A stretch of DNA of 11,967 bases from assembly GCA_029288275.1 (NCBI GenBank), contig JARIHM010000030.1:1-11967 (forward strand), written 5' to 3'. Below, in pieces: positions 5,305 to 11,487 of this stretch; the first letter of the stretch is position 1; each line of letters begins with the position of its first letter. The position numbers and the translations under genes are program-made. The DNA comes from Candidatus Saccharimonadota bacterium. Lineage in GTDB: Bacteria; Patescibacteriota; Saccharimonadia; UBA4664. The notes under the pieces were generated by a model. The model worked only from the letters and a program-made list of their open reading frames with translations. It did not search any database and was not told the origin of the DNA.

Positions 5305-5310
5305 ACTATA
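5305..5310 (-). promoter_or_regulatory. -10 box of the response regulator, leaderless type
   Basis: TATAGT, then AAGACT (6 nt), then ATG. No Shine-Dalgarno and no good -35 (nearest TTCGTG at 18 bp). Confidence 0.6.
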
Positions 5311-5343
5311 CTACACCATAACCATGATCACGAAGCAGTCTAC

Positions 5344-6969
5344 TTAGGCGGCTAGGTGCCGCTTGAGGGCGCTGGCGATAAAACCGTCAAACATAGGGTG
5401 CGGGCGTTGTGGTCGTGACTTGAACTCGGGGTGGAATTGACTGGCCATAAAGAAGCTGTGATCCGACAGCTCGATGATCTCAACCAGCTGCTTATCAGGT
5501 GAAAGGCCGGCTAGTGTGAGACCGGCGGCGGTCAGATCATCCCGAAAGGCGTTATTAAATTCATAGCGGTGGCGATGGCGTTCCAGTACTTTCTTTTCGC
5601 CGTAGAGTTTGGCGGCGCGCGATTTAGGCGTCAAATGGCAGGGATAATTGCCGAGACGCATCGTGCCGCCCTTCTCGGTAATGCCTTTTTGATGCTCCAT
5701 GATGTCGATGACTGGGTACTTGGTTTTAGGATTCGTCTCGGTGGTATTGGCGCTCTTCATGCCGATGCTCCGAGCAAAGGCAATTACCGCCACTTGCATA
5801 CCAAGGCAGAGGCCTAGATATGGCACGTCGTGTTTCATGGCGTAGGTAGCAGCCCGAATCTTACCTTCCACCCCGCGGCTGCCAAAGCCGCCTGGCACTA
5901 CCAGGCCATCATAGGCTGCCAGCATAGCCTCGGCCTCGCTCGGTTTGACTTTTTCGAGCTGCTCGGCCTCAATCCAGTGGATCTCCGGTCGCACCCGGTT
6001 GGCCCAGCCAGCTGCCTTAATGGCCTCGAACACGCTCATGTACGTGTCCTCGTTGTCCATATATTTGGCTACCACACCAATCTTGAGTGTGCGATGGTCC
6101 GGGTGTTTAATGAGGTCAACCAGCTTCTGCCAGTTATCAAGCTTGGCCTTGCGCGGTTTGACGCCAACCTGCTTACAGACGTAGTCGGCTAGCCCGGCCC
6201 GCTCCAAGATGAGTGGCACCTCATATACAGTCTTAACCGTTGGTAGAGCTACAATCGCCTCTTCATCAACATCGCAGAACAGGCTGAGTTTGCGCATGGC
6301 TGCAGCGCTAATTGGCCGGTCCGCGCGGGCTAAGATGACGTCGGGGTGGATGCCAGCTTCGCGCAGGTCGCGCACGGCGTTTTGGGCCGGCTTGGTTTTG
6401 AGCTCATGTGAGGCCTCCAAGTATGGTACGTACACGAGGTGTAGGTAGGCTACATTCTCGGCACCCACTTTGCGCCGGAATTGGCGTAGCGCCTCCAGTG
6501 TAGCCATGGACTCATAATCGCCCACTGTACCGCCAATCTCCACGAGGTGAAAATCGAAGCCGCGGCCAGCCTCTAGAACGTGGTGTTGAATCTCATTGGT
6601 GATGTGGGGAATAATCTGTACCGTCTTGCCGAGGTACTTTCCAGCCCGCTCATCAGCAATCACCTGAGCGTAGATACGGCCATTCATAACTGAACTGCCG
6701 CGGCCTAATTCCTCATCGAGGAAGCGCTCGTAGTGGCCGAGGTCGAGGTCGGTTTCGGCACCGTCGTGCGTGACAAACGTCTCGCCATGCTCGGCCGGAT
6801 TGAGTGTACCGGCATCGGTATTGAGATAAGGATCCAGTTTCTGGAGGTTAACTGAAAAACCGCGGGCTTTGAGGATGGTTCCTAGAGACGCCGCGGTTAT
6901 GCCTTTGCCAAGTCCTGAAAGGACTCCACCAGTTACAAATACGTACTTGGTTTGCTGATTTTTGGCCAC
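5344..6969 (-). CDS. pyrG: CTP synthase
   Basis: Full-length 541-aa CTP synthase, which makes CTP from UTP, ATP and glutamine. The synthetase domain begins KYVFVTGGVLSGLGKG (P-loop, about residues 8-23), with ALRQFRRK and YLHLVYVPYLEASHELKTKPAQ further on. The C-terminal class I glutamine amidotransferase domain has the full triad: C388 (LGLCLGMQ), H513 and E515 (SQFHPEF). Start is GTG at 6969 with AAGGAG 6 nt upstream; this gene thus has a true 5' UTR, unlike its leaderless neighbours. Upstream is a 10-bp hairpin followed by TTTT (6989-7019), which may end the ctpA transcript or act as an attenuator; a TATGAT lies right after it. All key residues are intact. Confidence 0.99.
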   Translation of the reverse strand: MAKNQQTKYVFVTGGVLSGLGKGITAASLGTILKARGFSVNLQKLDPYLNTDAGTLNPAEHGETFVTHDGAETDLDLGHYERFLDEELGRGSSVMNGRIYAQVIADERAGKYLGKTVQIIPHITNEIQHHVLEAGRGFDFHLVEIGGTVGDYESMATLEALRQFRRKVGAENVAYLHLVYVPYLEASHELKTKPAQNAVRDLREAGIHPDVILARADRPISAAAMRKLSLFCDVDEEAIVALPTVKTVYEVPLILERAGLADYVCKQVGVKPRKAKLDNWQKLVDLIKHPDHRTLKIGVVAKYMDNEDTYMSVFEAIKAAGWANRVRPEIHWIEAEQLEKVKPSEAEAMLAAYDGLVVPGGFGSRGVEGKIRAATYAMKHDVPYLGLCLGMQVAVIAFARSIGMKSANTTETNPKTKYPVIDIMEHQKGITEKGGTMRLGNYPCHLTPKSRAAKLYGEKKVLERHRHRYEFNNAFRDDLTAAGLTLAGLSPDKQLVEIIELSDHSFFMASQFHPEFKSRPQRPHPMFDGFIASALKRHLAA

Positions 6970-6988
6970 GGTCTGCTCCTTACATCAT

Positions 6989-7019
6989 AAAACCAACCCC
7001 TCAATGTAAGAGGAGTCGG
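6989..7019 (-). terminator. Terminator or attenuator upstream of pyrG
   Basis: On the minus-strand RNA, CCGACUCCUC pairs with GAGGGGUUGG (10 bp, two G-U wobbles) around a 7-nt loop, followed by UUUUAU. It ends 20 nt before the pyrG GTG and about 75 nt after the ctpA stop. On the plus strand the wobbles become mismatches, so it functions on the minus strand. A TATGAT (6984-6989) overlaps its T tract and could be the pyrG -10 box. Confidence 0.65.
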
Positions 7020-7057
7020 CTCTTCATCCACTATGTATGGATGTATGATAAGCGCCT

Positions 7058-7073
7058 TTGCGCTGAAGCGCAA
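7058..7073 (-). other. Small hairpin after ctpA
   Basis: TTGCGC-TTCA-GCGCAA, a 6-bp stem 20 nt past the ctpA stop with no T tract. It may protect the 3' end of the pcsB-like/ctpA mRNA. A second small stem, CATCCA/TGGATG, follows at about 7025-7043. Confidence 0.35.
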
Positions 7074-7093
7074 GCGGTTCTATAGATCTTCGC

Positions 7094-8266
7094 CTATTTG
7101 AGGGTATCTAGGGCTTGATCAAGCTGGGGATCGCGGCCGGCGTTGTAGTCGTCGGTGGACAGCTTGACGGTGGTATCTGGCTGGATGCCCTCTTTATTGA
7201 TGTTAATGCCATTCGGCGTATACCAGTGAGCCACGGTCACCTTGAGCTCGGCACCACCGGGCAGATTCTTGATCTCTTGCACGCTACCCTTGCCAAAGGT
7301 TTTCTCGCCGACTAGCGTGGCGGCTTTATTATCATGGAGTGCACCCGAGACGATTTCCGAGGCTGAGGCCGAGCCGCCATTCACCAGGACAATAGTGGGC
7401 AAGCCAACCAGCTTACCGCCGGCTGTGGCTGTGAGTGTATTGGTGGTTTTACCATTGGTGCGCTCGCTCACAACAGTTTTGCCCTCGGCCAGGAACTGGC
7501 TTGCCACACTAACACCCGCATCGAGGTAGCCGCCCCCATTATTGCGCAGGTCTAGAATGATCTTGGTGGCGCCTTGGGTATGTAGGTCGCTGGCAGCTTT
7601 ATCCATAAGGTCAGCCGTATCGGAGCCAAAGGTGCTGATCTTAATGTAGCCAACGTTGCCGTTTTTGAGGCTCCAGGTTACGCTGGGCACCGTGATGTCG
7701 GCCCGGGTAATGGTAAGCGTCAAGGGATCAGTATTGGGTCGGGCAATCTTTAGCGTAACTTGGGTCCCGGCTTTGCCGCGGATCTTGCTGACAGCTGTAT
7801 CCACATCCATACCAGTGGTGTCTTGGCCATTGATAGTGGCAATGACGTCGCCGGGCTTGAGGCCGGCCTTATCGGCCGGGGTACCAGCCACAGGAGCAAT
7901 AACCGTGAGGAGGTTGTTTTTGATCCCGATCTCGGCGCCAATGCCCGAAAGCTTGCCATTTAGGTCATCATTGAGTGATTTAGCCTGATCGGCGGTCAGA
8001 TACACTGTGTAAGGATCGCCAAGTGAGGAGACGAGCCCGGCCCGAGCGCCGTCCAGGAACTTGTTTTGGTCAACCGGGCCATCAAAGTTATCCTTGAGAA
8101 GGGTTTCTAAATCGTTCAGACTAGAGAAATTTTGGTTACTTTGGCTTAGACCAGGTAGGCTAATCGAGCTATGAAGAGCATCGCCCGCGTAAAATGATCC
8201 GACCATGAGAATAATAACCACGCCACCAAGCACGGCGGGATTTTTAAGATATTTTTGCAAATTCAA
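7094..8266 (-). CDS. ctpA: S41 carboxyl-terminal processing protease (CtpA)
   Basis: A 390-aa serine protease of family S41 (CtpA/CtpB type) acting outside the membrane. An N-terminal membrane anchor (about 11-28, AVLGGVVIILMVGSFYAG) is followed by the N-terminal helical region, a PDZ domain (about 105-185, GIGAEIG to VTLKIARP with GLKPGDVI) and the protease core. The catalytic pair is S301 in GGSASASEI and K326 in FGKGSVQ, 25 residues apart as in the family; ILDLRNNGGG is also typical. The start is a TTG at 8266: an in-frame stop lies 12 nt upstream, and AAGGAG precedes it by 8 nt. It lies 32 nt after the CHAP hydrolase stop, so the two form an operon. CtpA proteases next to PcsB/EnvC-like proteins are a recurrent pairing, consistent with hydrolase turnover. 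Confidence 0.97.
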   Translation of the reverse strand: MNLQKYLKNPAVLGGVVIILMVGSFYAGDALHSSISLPGLSQSNQNFSSLNDLETLLKDNFDGPVDQNKFLDGARAGLVSSLGDPYTVYLTADQAKSLNDDLNGKLSGIGAEIGIKNNLLTVIAPVAGTPADKAGLKPGDVIATINGQDTTGMDVDTAVSKIRGKAGTQVTLKIARPNTDPLTLTITRADITVPSVTWSLKNGNVGYIKISTFGSDTADLMDKAASDLHTQGATKIILDLRNNGGGYLDAGVSVASQFLAEGKTVVSERTNGKTTNTLTATAGGKLVGLPTIVLVNGGSASASEIVSGALHDNKAATLVGEKTFGKGSVQEIKNLPGGAELKVTVAHWYTPNGININKEGIQPDTTVKLSTDDYNAGRDPQLDQALDTLK

Positions 8267-8298
8267 ATGGAGCTCTCCTTATTGCGGTATGAAGCTGA

Positions 8299-9435
8299 TC
8301 AATGGAAGGTCAAGAAGTAGAGGCCACTAGCCGAGGTGGTCATGGTGCTATAGTTACCGTCAAGATTGTAGTTGTACTGGCTGACGTAGATATTGTTGCC
8401 GCTGACCCCTTCTACGTACATGGCATGGCCGTAGGTACCAGCGGTTGAGATGGCCACGTCCCCTACGTGCGGCGTGGAGGATACGGTAACGCTAGCGCCG
8501 CGCCAGCCGTCACGGGCATCGGCTACCCATTGCTTGGCATTGCCGCCATGGCCGTTGCCATCATCTCCGCCCCAATAAGGCATGCTGTGCGATTCGGAGA
8601 CGCGGAAAGCGGTGTAGGAGACGCACTCCCGGTTGTACATGCCCCAGCTGTCCACAACCGTATCTTGAGCGTAGTGGCACCACGGATAGCCGCCGCCACA
8701 GGTGGTACTAGCACTGACCTTGCCGCCCCCCAAGGCGGCCCGGTTAGCGGCAGCCTGCTGAGCACGTAACGAGGCAATCTGGGAGTTTTGCTGCGCTACT
8801 TGCTGATCGGCCGCTGCGGCGTTGCTGGCGGCGAGGTTCATCAGCTGTGTCAGGTTAGCCTGCGTGGCCGAGAGTTGTTGCTGCTGGCCACGCTGACTGG
8901 CTAGGAGCGCAGTAAGATCGCTCTGCTGCTTCTCGAGCTGGTCCTTCAGCGCTAGGATTGCCTTCATAGCATCCTGAATCTTGGTTTTGACCTTATCCTG
9001 GTATTGCTGCTGATTAAAGAAGTCACTAATATCGCTGCTGGAAGCCAGCATCTCAAGCGGCGTGACGTCGCTATTCAGATACATGGCCTTGATATTCGCG
9101 GCCAGAATGGTCTTTTGCTGTGCCATCTTGGTCTGTGCATCTTGAATCTGGACCGACAGTTTATTGGATTCGGCCTGGCCCAGTGCAATCTGGGTATTGA
9201 GTACATTAATCTGTGCCTGATATTGGGCCGCTTGCTGCTGATAGTTGCTGGCTTGAGCATGCAGCGTGGCTGCCTGCGCCTGCTGCTGGGCTTGCTGGGC
9301 CTTCAGCGCGTTGATCTGGTCATCAAACTGATCGGCGTTAGCCGCTCCGCTTGAGACGAGCATCATGGTGCCCGTAACGAGGCCCAGGAACGTCCGCCGG
9401 ATAATTGCAGTGTAGTGAATATTACGAATGGTCAT
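8299..9435 (-). CDS. Secreted coiled-coil CHAP peptidoglycan hydrolase (PcsB-like)
   Basis: A 378-aa exported cell-wall hydrolase. Residues 1-34 are a signal peptide (RR at 13-14, hydrophobic core FLGLVTGTMMLVSSG, cleavage after ANA). Residues about 35-235 are a long Gln/Ala-rich coiled coil. Residues about 250-378 are a CHAP domain with catalytic C271 (RECVSYTAF) and H337 (YGHAMYVEGV). This is the architecture of pneumococcal PcsB, which FtsEX activates at the septum, and ftsX indeed lies nearby. The start at 9435 (GGAGG just upstream) is preferred over an in-frame ATG at 9456 because that ATG is part of the TACTAT -10 box. The gene leads an operon with ctpA. Identity as a PcsB-type hydrolase is well supported; bond specificity is unknown. 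Confidence 0.93.
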   Translation of the reverse strand: MTIRNIHYTAIIRRTFLGLVTGTMMLVSSGAANADQFDDQINALKAQQAQQQAQAATLHAQASNYQQQAAQYQAQINVLNTQIALGQAESNKLSVQIQDAQTKMAQQKTILAANIKAMYLNSDVTPLEMLASSSDISDFFNQQQYQDKVKTKIQDAMKAILALKDQLEKQQSDLTALLASQRGQQQQLSATQANLTQLMNLAASNAAAADQQVAQQNSQIASLRAQQAAANRAALGGGKVSASTTCGGGYPWCHYAQDTVVDSWGMYNRECVSYTAFRVSESHSMPYWGGDDGNGHGGNAKQWVADARDGWRGASVTVSSTPHVGDVAISTAGTYGHAMYVEGVSGNNIYVSQYNYNLDGNYSTMTTSASGLYFLTFH

Positions 9436-9454
9436 ACCCCTCCAAGGTATCTCC

Positions 9455-9484
9455 ATAGTAAATCTGCTGCGGCTTACCTGTCAA
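9455..9484 (-). promoter_or_regulatory. Promoter of the pcsB-like/ctpA operon
   Basis: TTGACA (9479-9484), 18 bp, TACTAT (9455-9460). Its predicted start near 9448 excludes the upstream ATG at 9456. It is divergent from the small-gene array promoter, with 14 bp between the two -35 boxes. Confidence 0.75.
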
Positions 9485-9498
9485 ACTGGTTGTGTATA

Positions 9499-9527
9499 TT
9501 GACCTATAGCTATTTTGATAGTATGGT
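9499..9527 (+). promoter_or_regulatory. Promoter of the first array gene
   Basis: TTGACC (9499-9504), 17 bp, TATGGT (9522-9527). Predicted 5' UTR about 45 nt. Confidence 0.65.
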
Positions 9528-9578
9528 TATTCCGGCCAATTTGCGCCGCACCCTACAACCAAAGAAAAGAGTCGGCTT

Positions 9579-9761
9579 ATGTGCGACACAAAGTATGCTC
9601 CGCCCTTTTATGTGCAGCGGCGGCTTCCTGGTGGCAAATGGGAGCGTATGCCGGGTAAGCACGATGATTTGTGGAGCGCTGGGCTTAGCCTAAAGAGTGC
9701 TCAAACCCTTGTGGGTGAGAGCAGGGTTGTTGATAAGCGCGGCAAGGTTGTTACCTTCTAG
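9579..9761 (+). CDS. MCxxK small-protein family, member A (60 aa)
   Basis: First of seven tandem small genes of one family that I do not recognise. It opens MCDTKYAPPFYVQRR, has a Trp/Pro turn (GKWERMPG), a short helix-like stretch (LWSAGLSLKSAQTL), and ends ESRVVDKRGKVVTF, the family's C-terminal motif in which the usual Trp is Ser. It is the shortest but one, with the middle helix compressed. The Shine-Dalgarno is weak (AAGAG). Predicted to be a cytoplasmic beta-alpha-beta mini-domain; no signal peptide or membrane segment. A promoter lies at 9499-9527. Confidence 0.65.
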   Translation: MCDTKYAPPFYVQRRLPGGKWERMPGKHDDLWSAGLSLKSAQTLVGESRVVDKRGKVVTF

Positions 9762-9814
9762 CGCGAGGGTTTACACGTGCGGGCCGAAGCGCAGATTACC
9801 TCGTGCCCGCATTC

Positions 9815-9842
9815 TTGACAGCGGTGGGCGCACAAGCATGGT
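9815..9842 (+). promoter_or_regulatory. Candidate promoter of array gene B
   Basis: TTGACA (9815-9820, 6/6), 16 bp, CATGGT (9837-9842, weak). Predicted 5' UTR about 46 nt, like that of gene A. Two overlapping, mutually exclusive stems lie just upstream: TGCGGGC/GCCCGCA (9778-9811) and CGAGG/CCTCG (9764-9803). Confidence 0.45.
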
Positions 9843-9894
9843 AGCTCGTACGCCCAACCGACAGAAATAGCACAACCAAGAGGAAGAGCTAAAG

Positions 9895-10137
9895 ATGTGC
9901 GATTCAAAGCAGGATACTCCTACTACGTACAAGCTTCTTAGCCGGACAGCCGGCACTCGCATGCCCTTTATCGATAGCGGCCAGCCTCCGGTGGGCAACC
10001 TCAATGTGGCTCGGGGCGCAGCCTCTTCGCTGGCCGGCTCTTACGGCATGACCACGCGGAAGCCGCAGGAGGTTAAGATCATCGATATGAGGAACGGTAA
10101 GCAGGTTGGCGGAATCGTAAAGCCTCATAGTAGGTAG
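9895..10137 (+). CDS. MCxxK small-protein family, member B (80 aa)
   Basis: Begins MCDSKQDTPTTYKLLSR, has RMPFID where other members have W-x-P, an Ala-rich helix (ARGAASSLAGSYG), and a divergent end VKIIDMRNGKQVGG in place of WRVVD-x-x-GKP. It is the most diverged member but keeps the Met-Cys-Asp-x-Lys start seen in gene A. AGGAAG stands 8 nt before the ATG. Function unknown; soluble, basic. Confidence 0.62.
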   Translation: MCDSKQDTPTTYKLLSRTAGTRMPFIDSGQPPVGNLNVARGAASSLAGSYGMTTRKPQEVKIIDMRNGKQVGGIVKPHSR

Positions 10138-10163
10138 CCTTAGACCAAGTAGCAGCGTCTTGC

Positions 10164-10192
10164 TTGACGTCGGCTTCGGCAAGCTGTATTTT
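10164..10192 (+). promoter_or_regulatory. Promoter of array gene C
   Basis: TTGACG (10164-10169), 17 bp, TATTTT (10187-10192): identical hexamers and spacing to the promoter of gene E. Predicted start near 10199, 5' UTR about 50 nt. Part of this stretch can also fold (GCTTG/CAAGC, 10162-10184) before the T-rich -10, so it could end gene B transcripts. Confidence 0.65.
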
Positions 10193-10200
10193 AGGCAACG

Positions 10201-10215
10201 GTGCCAAATTGGCAC
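10201..10215 (+). promoter_or_regulatory. Perfect palindrome at the start of the gene C transcript
   Basis: GTGCCAA-A-TTGGCAC, 7-bp arms around one base, at about +2 to +16. Gene E has a related CGGTACCAA at the same offset from its -10 box. Either a repressor operator or a short 5'-end RNA hairpin. Confidence 0.5.
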
Positions 10216-10249
10216 TCATTCTCGCAAGAGCCAAACTCTAGGAGAAAAC

Positions 10250-10486
10250 GTGTGCGGATCGAAGCCTGAAGGTCCCTTCCGACTCCAATTTCAAAACAAG
10301 GAAGGCGGAAAGTACACGCCATGGCAGGAGCTTCCTGAGTTCGACCCGACCGATAATCAGCAGCGGGCGGAACGGGCAGCCTCGCAGTTCTACAGGACAT
10401 CCGTGCAGGATCATGCCGGGAAGGCAAACGCCACGCACTGGCGAGTAGTCGACAAGAACGGCAAGCCTGTCAAGACGTACGAGTGA
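10250..10486 (+). CDS. MCxxK small-protein family, member C (78 aa)
   Basis: Starts at GTG (10250) with AGGAG 5 nt upstream, giving MCGSKPEGPFRLQFQNK; an in-frame ATG at 10160 lies upstream of the promoter and is not used. Order of elements: Met-Cys-x-x-Lys, first strand FRLQF, turn KYTPW, acidic linker PEFDPTD, Ala-rich helix (RAERAASQFYR), TSVQ, then WRVVDKNGKPVKTYE, a textbook copy of the family C-terminal motif. No transmembrane or export signal. It is followed by a strong terminator placed between it and gene D. Confidence 0.78.
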   Translation: MCGSKPEGPFRLQFQNKEGGKYTPWQELPEFDPTDNQQRAERAASQFYRTSVQDHAGKANATHWRVVDKNGKPVKTYE

Positions 10487-10539
10487 TCTGGGCTTCAGAC
10501 CCCAAGAATCTCGAGCCGCTTTGCGGCTAGTTGCTCGTT

Positions 10540-10571
10540 GGCCGGCCAGATCTTCTGGCCGGCCTCTTTTT
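10540..10571 (+). terminator. Intrinsic terminator between genes C and D
   Basis: GGCCGGCCAGA, loop TCT, TCTGGCCGGCC: 11-bp perfect stem followed by TCTTTTT. It ends 16 nt before the gene D ATG, leaving no room for a promoter, so D depends on read-through or on processing of this hairpin. It is similar in sequence to the one before gene G. Confidence 0.9.
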
Positions 10572-10587
10572 GTCTGTGGAGGCATTG

Positions 10588-10821
10588 ATGTGTGAGCAGA
10601 AGGTGCAGCTCGGCCCCGGGCAGTATGGCTTGCAATATAAGCCTTGGGGAAACCATAACTGGCAATGGCACCCTAACTATCGTGAGCCATATTCTGACGT
10701 ACATACTGCTAAGCATGATGCTCGAGCGTTACGAGACGAGTCGGTGACCCTTGAAGGTAAGAAGCATGACGAATGGCGGGTTGTGGACGCTAAAGGCAAG
10801 CCAATCATGACCTACGGGTAG
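10588..10821 (+). CDS. MCxxK small-protein family, member D (77 aa)
   Basis: Starts MCEQKVQLGPGQYGLQYK at the ATG at 10588 (GGAGG 5 nt upstream); upstream in-frame starts fall inside the terminator. It is a clear sibling of gene E: QYGLQYKPWG versus QYKLQCRHWG, PYSD shared, and WRVVDAKGKPIMTYG versus WRVVNAKGKPIATFG. The middle helix (HTAKHDARALRDESVT) is charged. Because the gene sits directly behind a strong terminator, its level is expected to be lower than or different from that of gene C. A terminator follows at 10835-10865. Confidence 0.78.
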   Translation: MCEQKVQLGPGQYGLQYKPWGNHNWQWHPNYREPYSDVHTAKHDARALRDESVTLEGKKHDEWRVVDAKGKPIMTYG

Positions 10822-10834
10822 ACGCCGAACGACT

Positions 10835-10865
10835 AGCCCGCTAAGAGCAATCCTAGCGGGCTTTT
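10835..10865 (+). terminator. Intrinsic terminator after gene D
   Basis: AGCCCGCTA, 10-nt loop, TAGCGGGCT with TTTT: 9-bp perfect stem 13 nt past the gene D stop. Confidence 0.85.
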
Positions 10866-10879
10866 CCTGCCTTGTAGCC

Positions 10880-10908
10880 TTGACGGCCTGGCGTGCTCGC
10901 GGTATTTT
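10880..10908 (+). promoter_or_regulatory. Promoter of array genes E-F
   Basis: TTGACG (10880-10885), 17 bp, TATTTT (10903-10908), the same hexamers and spacing as for gene C, followed by GAGCACGGTACCAAG. Predicted 5' UTR about 54 nt. A 6-bp stem GTGCTC/GAGCAC brackets the -10 box. Confidence 0.7.
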
Positions 10909-10968
10909 GAGCACGGTACCAAGCCAACGTAATCAAAATATGTCTCGATGAACCTCTAGAAGGTCGCA

Positions 10969-11199
10969 ATGTGTCAGAAGGCAGATTCTGATTTACGACA
11001 GTACAAGTTGCAGTGCCGGCACTGGGGTGTCCTCAAGTGGGTACCATGCACCGACCTTGGACCCTACTCGGATCCGGCTGAAGCTATAGGCTGCGCCCGA
11101 ACCCAATGGAAGTCTTCCGTGCAGATCTATGGCCAAATGGCTACGAGGTGGCGAGTAGTAAATGCCAAAGGCAAGCCGATTGCGACATTTGGCAACTGA
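10969..11199 (+). CDS. MCxxK small-protein family, member E (76 aa)
   Basis: Starts MCQKADSDLRQYKLQCRHWG with AAGG 5 nt before the ATG. Two extra cysteines beyond Cys2 fall in QCRHW and VPCTD, and one in the helix (GCAR). Then PYSDPAEA, an Ala-containing helix, SSVQ, and WRVVNAKGKPIATFGN. It is cotranscribed with gene F, whose ATG lies 15 nt past this stop with no hairpin between. Function not recognised. Confidence 0.78.
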   Translation: MCQKADSDLRQYKLQCRHWGVLKWVPCTDLGPYSDPAEAIGCARTQWKSSVQIYGQMATRWRVVNAKGKPIATFGN

Positions 11200-11214
11200 C
11201 TCGAAAGGCTTGTG

Positions 11215-11421
11215 ATGTGCCAGAAGAAGGAAGAGCCGGATCGCTATATCGTCCAGATCCAGGAAGAAAACCAGACTAGTTGGTCTCGTCTGTCGCTTGG
11301 CCGGGGTGTGTACAAAGAGGATAAACTGGAGGAGGCCCGCCATTGCGCTGCGTATCAAAATAGGCAGCCAGGGCAAAAGGCGCGCATCTGGGACGACGTG
11401 GAAAAGCGCGTCGTAACCTGA
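11215..11421 (+). CDS. MCxxK small-protein family, member F (68 aa)
   Basis: Starts MCQKKEEPDRYIVQIQEE at the ATG at 11215, with AAAGG 6 nt upstream; a GTG one codon earlier is the less likely start. The strand RYIVQI, the Trp (TSWSRL) and a charged helix (EDKLEEARHCAAYQ) are kept, but the end reads ARIWDDVEKRVVT, so the WRVVD-GKP motif is diverged. It is in an operon with gene E and followed by a terminator. Confidence 0.7.
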   Translation: MCQKKEEPDRYIVQIQEENQTSWSRLSLGRGVYKEDKLEEARHCAAYQNRQPGQKARIWDDVEKRVVT

Positions 11422-11434
11422 GGTATGTTTACAG

Positions 11435-11466
11435 GGTCGGCCGGGAATCTTCTCGGCCGACCTTTT
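11435..11466 (+). terminator. Intrinsic terminator between genes F and G
   Basis: GGTCGGCCG pairs with CGGCCGACC (9 bp perfect, extendable inward by three pairs), followed by TTTT. It shares ATCTTCT and the GGCC-rich arms with the terminator before gene D and likewise stands about 21 nt before the next ATG. Confidence 0.85.
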
Positions 11467-11487
11467 CACTCGAGCGAAGGGTTTGTG

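Noticed and set aside
5056..9354. Many plus-strand open frames of 60-120 codons opposite pyrG, ctpA and the CHAP gene
   Set aside because: They are antisense shadows of well-identified genes, lack ribosome binding sites and show no recognisable motifs.
9436..9456. ATG at 9456 as start of the CHAP hydrolase
   Set aside because: The ATG overlaps the TACTAT -10 box. The ATG at 9435 has a GGAGG just upstream and gives a clean signal peptide.
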